This document shows, piece by piece, positions 1 through 5,720 of a DNA stretch of 12,335 nucleotides. The stretch is taken from positions 1-12,335 of the forward strand of contig DAINOD010000093.1 in the NCBI GenBank assembly GCA_036735545.1, written 5' to 3'. Both the position numbers and the translations under genes were made by a program. Source of the DNA: Rubrimonas sp036735545. Lineage in GTDB: Bacteria > Pseudomonadota > Alphaproteobacteria > Rhodobacterales > Rhodobacteraceae. The first letter of the stretch is position 1; each line of letters opens with the position of its first letter. Under the pieces are notes generated by a model, which did not search any database, was not told where the DNA came from, and saw only the letters and a program-made list of their open reading frames with translations.

Positions 1-674
1 TAGGCCATCTCGGGCGCGTAGCCCGCCTCGACCAGCGTCTCGAAGCCCATGCGGATCAGTTCGACCAGACCGCCGCAGAGCACGGCCTGCTCGCCGAACA
101 GGTCGGTCTCGCACTCCTCCTTGAAGTCGGTCTCGATGATGCCCGAGCGGCCGCCGCCGATGGCCGAGCAGTAGCTCAGCGCGATCTCCAGCGCCTTGCC
201 CGAGGCGTCGTTGTTCACGGCGACGAGGCAGGGCACGCCGCCGCCGCGCACGAACTCGCTGCGCACGGTATGGCCCGGGCCCTTGGGCGCCATCATCACC
301 ACGTCGATGGTGGGGCGCGGCTCGATCAGGCCGAAGTGGATGTTCAGCCCGTGGGCGAAGGCGATGGCGGCGCCGTCGCGCAGGTTCGGGCCGATGTGCT
401 GGGCGAAGGTTTCGGCCTGCAGCTCGTCGGGCATGGTCATCATCACGAGGTCGGCCCAGGCGGCGGCCTCGGCGATGCCCATGACCTTCAGGCCCGCGCC
501 CTCGGCCTTCTGCGCGCTGGCCGAACCGGGCCGCAGCGCGACGGCGACGTTCTTGACGCCGCTGTCGGCGAGGTTCTGGGCGTGGGCGTGGCCCTGGCTG
601 CCGTAGCCGACGATGGCGACCTTCAGGCCCTTGATCAGATTGATGTCGCAGTCGCGGTCGTAATAGACGCGCAT
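1..674 (-). CDS. ilvC: Ketol-acid reductoisomerase (NADP+), 3'-truncated by window edge
   Basis: IlvC converts 2-acetolactate or 2-aceto-2-hydroxybutyrate to the 2,3-dihydroxy acid with NADPH and Mg2+. This is the second common step of valine, isoleucine and leucine synthesis, and it takes place in the cytosol. The 224 visible codons begin MRVYYDRDCDINLIKG, typical of short class I enzymes. The Rossmann loop GYGSQG is at residues 23-28, the NADPH-phosphate loop is around R48-S53, HGLNIH begins at H108, and APKGPGH lies at 129-135. In ETDLFGEQ, D191 and E195 match the family's metal ligands. The frame is still open at base 1, ending in EMA plus a partial codon, so roughly the last third (the C-terminal helical domain) lies outside. 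The ATG follows GGGGGGAAG, a good ribosome-binding site. The acyl-CoA hydratase gene lies 99 bp upstream on the same strand, and I see no strong terminator between them. Confidence 0.97.
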   Translation of the reverse strand, partial: MRVYYDRDCDINLIKGLKVAIVGYGSQGHAHAQNLADSGVKNVAVALRPGSASAQKAEGAGLKVMGIAEAAAWADLVMMTMPDELQAETFAQHIGPNLRDGAAIAFAHGLNIHFGLIEPRPTIDVVMMAPKGPGHTVRSEFVRGGGVPCLVAVNNDASGKALEIALSYCSAIGGGRSGIIETDFKEECETDLFGEQAVLCGGLVELIRMGFETLVEAGYAPEMA

Positions 675-773
675 CGCAGGCTTCCCCCCATAGGCTTTCG
701 ACCGGCTCCCTCGGAAGCCGTGCGGGCGGCGCTTAGACCGGCGGGGCGGGCTTGTCCAGTGCGCGCCGGCCGC

Positions 774-1655
774 TCAGAAAGCGGTCTCGAATCGAGCCGT
801 CGCCGACATCGCCAGCCGCCCGGCGCCGTCATAGGCCGCAAGATCGACCGACAGGCCGTCCGCCGCCGGCGTTCCGCGCAGATGGACGGGAGAGACGTCG
901 AACAGCGGCCGGCGCGCCCGGAACTCCCAGCCCGACCAGAGCATGCGGCCCGTGCGCCGGCGGCACAGGTCGGCCAGCAGCGTCGCCGTCAGCGGGCCGT
1001 GCACGACGAGGCCGGGATAGCCCTCGGCCTCGGTGGCGTAGCGGCGGTCGTAGTGGATGCGGTGGCCGTTGAAGGTCAGCGCCGAGTAGCGAAACAGCGT
1101 CACCGGGTCGGGCTCGTAGGTCTCGGCCCAAGGCGCGTCGGGAGGCGGGGCGGGCGGCGCGGTCTCGACCCCCTCGCCCGGCCTCGCAGCCTCGCGGTAG
1201 ATGATGTCCTGCTGCTCCTCGACGCGCAGGACCCCGTCCACGACATAGCGCTGCGCGACCGTGACAAGCACCATCACGCCCGAGGCCCCGCGCTTCGCGT
1301 CCACCGCCGCGATGCGCTGGACGCGCTCGATCGTCTCGCCGCAGGGCAGCGGCGCGAGGTAACGGAAGCGCGCGCCGCCGAACATGCGCCGCGGCAGGGC
1401 GACGGGGGGCAGGAAGTCGCCCCGCATCGGGTGGCCGTCCTCGCCGATCCGGCTCCGGCGGGCATGGGGGCGGAAAGCCATCCAGCTCCACATCGGCGGC
1501 AGCGCGTCGCCGGTGGCGAAAGGCGGGTCGTCGCGGTCGAGCGTCGCGGCCATCAGGTCGCAGCTCTCCGGCGCGATCACGCAGGTCTGGCGCGCCTCGC
1601 GGCCGACGAAGGCCGCGTAGCGCGCGATGTCCCCGTCGTCGATGGCTGCGCTCAT
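774..1655 (-). CDS. MaoC/FAS1-like double-hotdog acyl-CoA hydratase (mesaconyl-C4-CoA / itaconyl-CoA hydratase type)
   Basis: The 293-residue protein is of the hydroxyacyl-thioester dehydratase class, in which hotdog domains add or remove water from enoyl-CoAs. Residues about 1-150 resemble the N-terminal FAS1-like (MaoC_dehydrat_N) hotdog. Residues about 175-290 are the catalytic MaoC hotdog, with the hydratase-2 signature around Y190, N196 and IHYD at 200-203, then GLVVHGPL near 216. D203-type and H201-type residues are the expected catalytic pair by family analogy. Known relatives of this architecture hydrate mesaconyl-C4-CoA in the 3-hydroxypropionate cycle or itaconyl-CoA in itaconate degradation. 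The substrate here is not determined by sequence, and no CoA-transferase or citramalyl-CoA lyase is visible alongside. The ATG at 1655 has only a weak upstream Shine-Dalgarno, but the homology-like N-terminus starts there. It lies 47 bp downstream of the coiled-coil gene on the same strand, separated from it by a hairpin. Confidence 0.85.
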   Translation of the reverse strand: MSAAIDDGDIARYAAFVGREARQTCVIAPESCDLMAATLDRDDPPFATGDALPPMWSWMAFRPHARRSRIGEDGHPMRGDFLPPVALPRRMFGGARFRYLAPLPCGETIERVQRIAAVDAKRGASGVMVLVTVAQRYVVDGVLRVEEQQDIIYREAARPGEGVETAPPAPPPDAPWAETYEPDPVTLFRYSALTFNGHRIHYDRRYATEAEGYPGLVVHGPLTATLLADLCRRRTGRMLWSGWEFRARRPLFDVSPVHLRGTPAADGLSVDLAAYDGAGRLAMSATARFETAF

Positions 1656-1684
1656 GCTCGACTGACCCCGAGGGACCGCTCGCC

Positions 1685-1710
1685 CCGACTACGCCGAGAC
1701 GGCTAGTCGG
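1685..1710 (-). terminator. Hairpin overlapping the stop codon of the coiled-coil gene
   Basis: CCGACTA at 1685-1691 pairs perfectly with TAGTCGG at 1704-1710. Inside it GCCG pairs with CGGC around an AGA loop, leaving one bulged C. The stem includes the TAG stop of the upstream minus-strand gene. No T-run follows on either strand, so it may be a Rho-independent terminator of the GC-rich kind, a 3'-end-stabilising stem, or neither. Placement at a gene end favours a 3' processing or termination role. Confidence 0.45.
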
Positions 1711-2287
1711 CCGCGGGCATGCTGAGCGTGGCCACGCGCGCGGCCAGGCCGGCCATCTGCTCGCGCAGCACGTCCAGCACCTCCTGCGCTTCGGCGAGGT
1801 CGGCGACCTCGCCGCGCAACGCGGCCTCGACCTCGTCGACGCGGGCCTTGATCTCGGCCATCGCCGCCTCGACGGGGCTCAGATCGGGCGCGGCCCCCTC
1901 AAGCGCCTCGATCCGCTCCTCGAGCGGGCCGAGATCGGGGATCGCGCCCTCCAGCGCCGCGACGCGCTCGTCGGTCGGGCCGAGATCGGGCACGGAATCC
2001 GCCAGCGCCGACAGCCGCTCCTCGATGGGGCCGAAATCCACCTCGACGCCTTCCAGCGCGCTGAGGCGGTCGGTGAGCGGCGTCAGGTCGGGAGCCGCCA
2101 GCTCCAGCGCGCCGATGCGCTCCTCGGCGGCGGCGGTGACCTCGGTTAGCTGGGTCTGCAGCGCGTCGATCTGACGGCGCATCGCGACCTCGGCCTCGCC
2201 CCCGCGAGAGCCGAGCGCGGCGCCGATGACAAGCCCCACCGCGACCGCGATGGCGGGCTTCAGCAATCCGTTGGTCTTGTCGGACAT
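1703..2287 (-). CDS. Single-pass membrane protein with 17-residue coiled-coil repeats (unknown function)
   Basis: I do not recognise a named family. The 194-residue protein starts MSDKTNGLLK and has one hydrophobic segment at about residues 9-27, rich in Ala, Val and Gly. This is probably an uncleaved N-terminal anchor with the short basic N-terminus in the cytosol and the rest in the periplasm. Residues 61-145 are five consecutive 17-residue units of the pattern L-E-G-x-x-P-D-L-G-P-x-E-E-R-[LIV]-x-A. Degenerate units flank them on both sides (44-60 end in EERIGA). The rest is a Glu/Ala-rich coiled coil to the end at AAD. The reading frame extends 22 residues further upstream, but the start at 2287 was chosen because GGAGGA sits 9 bases before it and the upstream residues are Arg/Ala-rich noise. 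The protein is strongly acidic. A scaffold or spacer role in the envelope is inference only. Confidence 0.8.
   Translation of the reverse strand: MSDKTNGLLKPAIAVAVGLVIGAALGSRGGEAEVAMRRQIDALQTQLTEVTAAAEERIGALELAAPDLTPLTDRLSALEGVEVDFGPIEERLSALADSVPDLGPTDERVAALEGAIPDLGPLEERIEALEGAAPDLSPVEAAMAEIKARVDEVEAALRGEVADLAEAQEVLDVLREQMAGLAARVATLSMPAAD
1853..2107 (-). repeat. Five in-frame 51-bp repeats encoding a 17-residue unit
   Basis: The central part of the coiled-coil gene consists of five units of exactly 51 bp with no indels between them, each encoding Leu-(Glu/Ala) at the start, an [AV]-P-D-L-[GST]-P-like core, and an E-R-[LIV]-x-A-like end. The second unit has VDF in place of PDL and the last is the most diverged (it ends AMAE). 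Strict length conservation with drifted codons points to old internal duplication kept under structural selection rather than a recent slippage product. Confidence 0.8.
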
Positions 2288-2482
2288 CGATGCGTTCCTC
2301 CCGTGTGCGCCGCGCGCCCGTCGGGCGCCTGCATCGTGCGCCCCCCGGACCACGGCCCCCGCCGCGCCCCTGCGCCTACCACGACTTAGCGAAACTCGCG
2401 CCGGTATGCGACCCCCGTCTACATTCCGGAATCGTCGCGGCTAGGGCAATGTCGCCGGACAGGGCGGAGAACGGGGGACGAG
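2288..2482. promoter_or_regulatory. Divergent intergenic region between coiled-coil and EF-hand genes
   Basis: This 195-bp gap must carry the promoters for both directions. It contains GGAGGA, the ribosome-binding site of the minus-strand gene, just after 2287, and GGGGGACGAG just before the plus-strand ATG at 2483. A perfect 10-bp palindrome, ATTCCGGAAT (2423-2432), sits in the more AT-rich part and could be an operator, but a single 10-mer is weak evidence. I could not find a convincing -35/-10 pair in either direction. Confidence 0.4.
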
Positions 2483-2884
2483 ATGAAACAGAGACTCGCG
2501 GCGGCGATGGCGGCGGCGGCGGCAGCCATGGCGGCGGGACCGGTGTTCGCGCAGACGGGGGCCACGTCGCTCGAGGCGGCCTTCGTGGCCGCCGATGCGA
2601 ACGGCGACGGCATGGTCGACGTCGACGAGTATGTCGCCTACTTCGTCGATGTCTTCGCGAACCTCGACAGGAATCGCGACGGCAAGCTGGCCTTCGGCGA
2701 CATTCCGAACGCGAACGCCGGGCGTTTCCGGGCGGCCGACCGCGACGGCGACATGATGCTGTCGCTGGGCGAGGTGATGGCGGACCGCATCTACCATTTC
2801 TTCGAGATGGACACGAACCGCGACGGCGTGATCACGCTGGAGGAATTGCTCGCCTACGAGCGCAGCCAGTCGGCGGCGCGCTGA
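2483..2884 (+). CDS. Secreted four-EF-hand calcium-binding protein
   Basis: This is a 133-residue protein with a clear Sec signal peptide: MKQRL, then a long Ala-rich core, with likely cleavage after VFA at residue 23. The mature part is almost entirely EF-hand. Loops start at D38 (DANGDGMVDVDE), D62 (DRNRDGKLAFGD), D86 (DRDGDMMLSLGE) and D110 (DTNRDGVITLEE). Loops 1 and 4 are canonical. Loop 2 has Asp at position 12 in place of Glu, often a weaker or Mg-tolerant site, and loop 3 has Met in place of the position-6 Gly. The product is probably a periplasmic or exported Ca2+ buffer or sensor, and the partner is unknown. It has a good GGGGGACGAG ribosome-binding site and is the first gene of the plus-strand run. 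The lipoprotein follows after 19 bp. Confidence 0.88.
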   Translation: MKQRLAAAMAAAAAAMAAGPVFAQTGATSLEAAFVAADANGDGMVDVDEYVAYFVDVFANLDRNRDGKLAFGDIPNANAGRFRAADRDGDMMLSLGEVMADRIYHFFEMDTNRDGVITLEELLAYERSQSAAR

Positions 2885-2903
2885 GGCGCGGAGGGAGGAC
2901 GAC

Positions 2904-3131
2904 ATGAGCAAGGGCAATCTCGCGCGCTCGGCCGCACTGGCGGTCGTCGCGCTCGCGCTGGCGGCCTGCGAGGGCCAGACGCCCGAGCAGCGCCGGCTGA
3001 CCGGGCAGGTGGCCGGCGGCGTCACCGGCGCGGCGCTGGGCTCGATGATCGGCGGCGGTTCGGGCCGCGTCGTCGCGGCCGGCGGCGGCGCGGTGCTGGG
3101 CACCATCGTGGGCGGCCGCCTCGCCGAGTGA
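2904..3131 (+). CDS. Small lipoprotein with glycine-zipper (2TM-like) domain
   Basis: The 75-residue protein has a basic N-terminus (MSKGNLAR), a hydrophobic stretch, and the lipobox LAAC with the lipidated Cys at 22. The mature part is about 54 residues. It continues Q-T-P-E-Q-R-R and then a glycine-zipper segment of two short Gly/Ala-rich hydrophobic stretches (about residues 36-53 and 56-71) containing GGVTGAALGSMIGGG and GGGAVLGTIVGG. Such Gly-zipper lipoproteins (SlyB/OsmB/YMGG type) associate with the outer membrane and are often induced by envelope stress. The role here is inferred from that class. The residue after Cys is Glu rather than Asp, so the classic inner-membrane retention signal is absent. 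GGGAGGA 4 bases before the ATG fixes the start. Confidence 0.87.
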   Translation: MSKGNLARSAALAVVALALAACEGQTPEQRRLTGQVAGGVTGAALGSMIGGGSGRVVAAGGGAVLGTIVGGRLAE

Positions 3132-3144
3132 CGGGCTCGCGCCG

Positions 3145-4185
3145 ATGGCCGACGTCGGGGCGGTCCGCCCCGGCGAGGCGCCGCCTCTGGAGCGGCTCGC
3201 GGCATACCTCACCGAACGGCTGCCGGGCTTCGGCGGCCCGCTGGGGCTGGCGCAGTTCCACGGCGGCTACGCCAATCTGACCTATCTGCTGACGGCGGGG
3301 GGCGATGAATACGTCCTGCGCCGCCCTCCCCTCGGACCGTTGCCGAAGGGGGCCCACGACATGGGCCGCGAGCACCGCGTCCTGAGCGCGCTGCACCCGG
3401 TCTACGGCCGGGCGCCGCGGGCGCTGCTCTACTGCGACGACCCCGCCGTCATCGGCGCGCCGTTCCTGGTGATGGAGCGCCGGCGCGGCGTGGTGGTCCG
3501 CCGCGCCTTCCCCGCCGAACTGGCCGCGGCCCCGGACGTGGAGCGGCGGACCGCCTTCGCGCTGATCGACGCGCTGGCCGACCTCCACCGGGTCGATCCG
3601 GCGGCTGCCGGCCTGTCGGGGCTCGGCCGGCCCGACGGCTTCGCCGAGCGCCAGATCGAGGGCTGGGCGCGGCGCTGGGAGGCGGCGAAGGACCGCGACC
3701 TGCCGCGATTCGAGGCCGTGCGGGCTGCGCTGGCGCGGCGGTCGCCCGCGCCGCTGGCGGTTTCGGTGCTGCACAACGATCCCAAACTCGACAACTGCCA
3801 GTTCGCGCCGCACGCGCCGGGTACGGTGACGGCGGTTTTCGACTGGGACATGGCCACGCTCGGCGACCCGGTGATCGACCTCGGCGTCTGCCTCGGCTAT
3901 TTCGCCGCGGACCGCGGGGCCTGGGGGGGCATGTTCTCGGCCGCGACGGCCGGGGGCGACTTTCCCGCTGAGGCCGAACTGGCCGAGCGCTGGGCGGCGC
4001 GGACGGGGCTGCGGGGGGCTGACGTGGGCTGGGCGACCGCCTTCGGGCTGTGGAAGACGGCGGTGGTGCTGCAGCAGATACACATCCGCTGGCTGCGCGG
4101 CCAGACGCAGGACGCGCGCTTCGCCGCGCTGGGCCCGCGCGTGCCTGAGCTGATCGACAAGGCCGCCGCGGCGCTGGAGACCTGA
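3145..4185 (+). CDS. APH-fold phosphotransferase family protein (ACAD10/11 kinase-domain type)
   Basis: This is a 346-residue protein of the aminoglycoside-phosphotransferase/choline-kinase fold. The nucleotide loop is near FHGGYANLTYLL (residues ~32-43), and YVLRRPP follows, where the Lys position of many kinases is Arg-Arg, usual for this subfamily. The Brenner catalytic motif HNDPKLDN is at 210-217 with D212 as the expected catalytic base. DWDMATLGDP at 233-242 supplies the metal-binding Asp. This subgroup resembles the kinase domain of ACAD10/11 and the bacterial LvaA kinase, which phosphorylate 4-hydroxyacyl-CoAs before further catabolism. Calling it an antibiotic-resistance enzyme would be wrong. 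No acyl-CoA dehydrogenase partner is next to it, so the substrate is open. It starts 13 bp after the lipoprotein with no obvious Shine-Dalgarno, and the next gene begins within 3-12 bp. Confidence 0.85.
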   Translation: MADVGAVRPGEAPPLERLAAYLTERLPGFGGPLGLAQFHGGYANLTYLLTAGGDEYVLRRPPLGPLPKGAHDMGREHRVLSALHPVYGRAPRALLYCDDPAVIGAPFLVMERRRGVVVRRAFPAELAAAPDVERRTAFALIDALADLHRVDPAAAGLSGLGRPDGFAERQIEGWARRWEAAKDRDLPRFEAVRAALARRSPAPLAVSVLHNDPKLDNCQFAPHAPGTVTAVFDWDMATLGDPVIDLGVCLGYFAADRGAWGGMFSAATAGGDFPAEAELAERWAARTGLRGADVGWATAFGLWKTAVVLQQIHIRWLRGQTQDARFAALGPRVPELIDKAAAALET

Positions 4186-4188
4186 ACC

Positions 4189-5034
4189 CTGGACATCGTG
4201 CGCACCGTGGCCGAAATGCGCGCCCGCGTCGCCCGATGGCGCGCGGCGGGCCGGCGCGTCGGCTTGACGCCCACCATGGGCGCCCTGCACGCGGGCCATC
4301 TGAGCCTGCTGGGCGTGGCGCGGACCGGCGCGGACCGGGTCGTGACCAGCATCTTCGTCAACCCCGCCCAGTTCGGCCCGCGCGACGACCTCGCCGCCTA
4401 TCCCCGCGACGAGGCCGGCGACGCCGCGATGCTGCGCGAGGCCGGCTGCGACCTGCTGTTCGCGCCCGACGCGGCCGCCATGTATCCGCCCGGCTTCGCC
4501 ACGGAGGTTCGCGTGCGCGACCTCGGCGCGCCTCTGGACGCCGCCGCGCGGCCCGGCCATTTCGATGGCGTGGCGCTGGTGGTGACGAAGCTGCTGATCC
4601 AGGCGCAGGCGGACGTGGCGGTGTTCGGCGAGAAGGACTGGCAGCAGCTCGCCGTGATCCGCCGCCTCGCGACGGACCTCGACATCCCCACCGCCATCCT
4701 CGGCGCGCCCACGGTGCGGGAGGCGGACGGGCTCGCGATGTCCTCACGCAACCGCTATCTCACGCCGGCCGAGCGCGCCGCGGCCCCGGCCCTGCACCGC
4801 GCCATCAGCGTAGCCGCCGCGCGCATCGCCGCCGGCGACGACCCCGCCACGGCCTGCGCGGCCGCGGCGGCGACCGTCGAGGCGGCGGGCTTCGCGCGGC
4901 CCGACTACGTCGAGGCGCGGACGGCGGAGACATTGGCCCTCCTGCCCCGCCACGACCCGGCGACCCCCGCGCGCGTCTTCGCCGCGGCGCGGCTCGGCCG
5001 GGCGCGGCTGATCGACAACGTGAGCGTGCCATGA
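4189..5034 (+). CDS. panC: Pantothenate synthetase (pantoate--beta-alanine ligase)
   Basis: PanC joins pantoate and beta-alanine with ATP to make pantothenate, the precursor of CoA, in the cytosol. TPTMGALHAGHLSL near the N-terminus carries the HIGH-like adenylate motif (HAGH). FVNPAQF, then GEKDWQQL in the middle and MSSRNRYLT further on are hallmark active-site segments. The length of about 278-281 residues is normal. The first conventional start is GTG at 4198. I place the start at CTG 4189 because homologous N-termini usually read M-[DEQ]-I-[VL]-R-T-V and here CTG-GAC-ATC-GTG gives exactly that. GGAG at 4176-4179 is 9 bases from the CTG but 18 from the GTG. If that is wrong, the gene begins at 4198. 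The stop overlaps the next start (ATGA). panB is not in the window. Confidence 0.95.
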   Translation: MDIVRTVAEMRARVARWRAAGRRVGLTPTMGALHAGHLSLLGVARTGADRVVTSIFVNPAQFGPRDDLAAYPRDEAGDAAMLREAGCDLLFAPDAAAMYPPGFATEVRVRDLGAPLDAAARPGHFDGVALVVTKLLIQAQADVAVFGEKDWQQLAVIRRLATDLDIPTAILGAPTVREADGLAMSSRNRYLTPAERAAAPALHRAISVAAARIAAGDDPATACAAAAATVEAAGFARPDYVEARTAETLALLPRHDPATPARVFAAARLGRARLIDNVSVP

Positions 5035-5720
5035 CCGTCAGGGCGATGATCTTCGACGTCTTCGGCACGGTGGTGGACTGGCGCCGGGGCGTCGCGGCGC
5101 AGGTCGCCGCCGCCATCCCCGGCGCCGACCCCGTCGCCTTCGCCGACGCGTGGCGCGGGCGCTATCAGCCGGCGATGGAGGCGGTGCGGGCGGGCCGGCG
5201 CGGCTATGTCCCCCTCGACACCCTGCACCGGGAGATGCTGGACGAGACCCTCGCGGCCTTCGGCGCCCCCCTCGACGACGACGCGCGCGCGGCGCTGGCG
5301 ACGGCGTGGGAGCGACTGCCGCCCTGGCCCGACTCGGTCGCGGGCCTCGCCGCGCTGCGCGCCCGGGCGATCGTGGCGCCCTGCTCGAACGGCTCCATCG
5401 CGCTGATGACGCGGCTGGCGCGCTACGCCGGTCTAGGCTGGGACTGCATCCTTGGCGCCGACGTCGCACGCGCCTACAAGCCTGACCCGGCGGTCTACCG
5501 CGCCTGCGTGGCCGCCCTGCGGCTGCAGCCCGCCGAGGTGATGATGGTCGCCGCCCACAACGACGACCTGCGCGCCGCGGCCGCCTGCGGCCTGCGCACC
5601 GCCTTCCTGCCGCGGCCGCGCGAGCACGGGCCGGGCCAGACGACCGACCTCGCGCCGGAGGGCCCGTGGGACGTCGTGGCGGCGGATCTGAGCGACCTCG
5701 CCGCCCGGCCCCTGCCGTGA
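5031..5720 (+). CDS. Haloacid dehalogenase type II-like HAD hydrolase
   Basis: This is a 229-residue HAD-superfamily protein of the L-2-haloacid dehalogenase (type II) branch. Motif I is IFDVFGTVVDW with the nucleophile D9. Motif II is CSNGS at 118-122. Motif III is YKPDPAVY with K150. Motif IV, VAAHNDDL, has N177 and D178. The helical cap occupies about residues 17-100. The DxFGT form of motif I, in place of DxDGT, and the SNGS motif are typical of this branch. Whether it really cleaves C-halogen bonds or is a phosphatase for a metabolite cannot be told. The ATG overlaps the panC stop (ATGA), and its own stop overlaps the transporter start (GTGA), so translation is probably coupled on both sides. 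A much longer frame open upstream is a shadow of panC. Confidence 0.87.
   Translation: MTVRAMIFDVFGTVVDWRRGVAAQVAAAIPGADPVAFADAWRGRYQPAMEAVRAGRRGYVPLDTLHREMLDETLAAFGAPLDDDARAALATAWERLPPWPDSVAGLAALRARAIVAPCSNGSIALMTRLARYAGLGWDCILGADVARAYKPDPAVYRACVAALRLQPAEVMMVAAHNDDLRAAAACGLRTAFLPRPREHGPGQTTDLAPEGPWDVVAADLSDLAARPLP

Noticed and set aside
738..769. CCGGCG...CGCCGG stem between the hydratase gene and ilvC as terminator
   Set aside because: Only six pairs with a 20-base loop and no T-run. Such matches are expected by chance at this GC content.
270..1706. 478-residue plus-strand open frame opposite ilvC and the hydratase gene
   Set aside because: It is Arg/Gly/Ala/Val-rich, lacks domains, and spans two well-supported minus-strand genes. 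GC-rich codons with G/C at third position keep antisense frames open.
2423..2432. ATTCCGGAAT palindrome as a defined operator
   Set aside because: A single perfect 10-mer in a 195-bp gap with no second copy or known regulator. Mentioned only as part of the intergenic region.
3145..4185. Aminoglycoside resistance gene
   Set aside because: The fold is shared, but the HNDPKLDN and DWDMATLGDP motifs fit the ACAD10/11-type kinases, and there is no resistance or mobile context.
3022..4560. 512-residue minus-strand open frame over the lipoprotein, phosphotransferase and panC
   Set aside because: The composition is Arg/Gly/His/Gln-rich and it crosses three recognised genes. It is a coding shadow.
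4236..5030. N-terminal extension of the HAD protein back to 4236
   Set aside because: That stretch is the wrong frame of panC. The HAD fold begins at 5031 with MTVRAMIFDVFGT.
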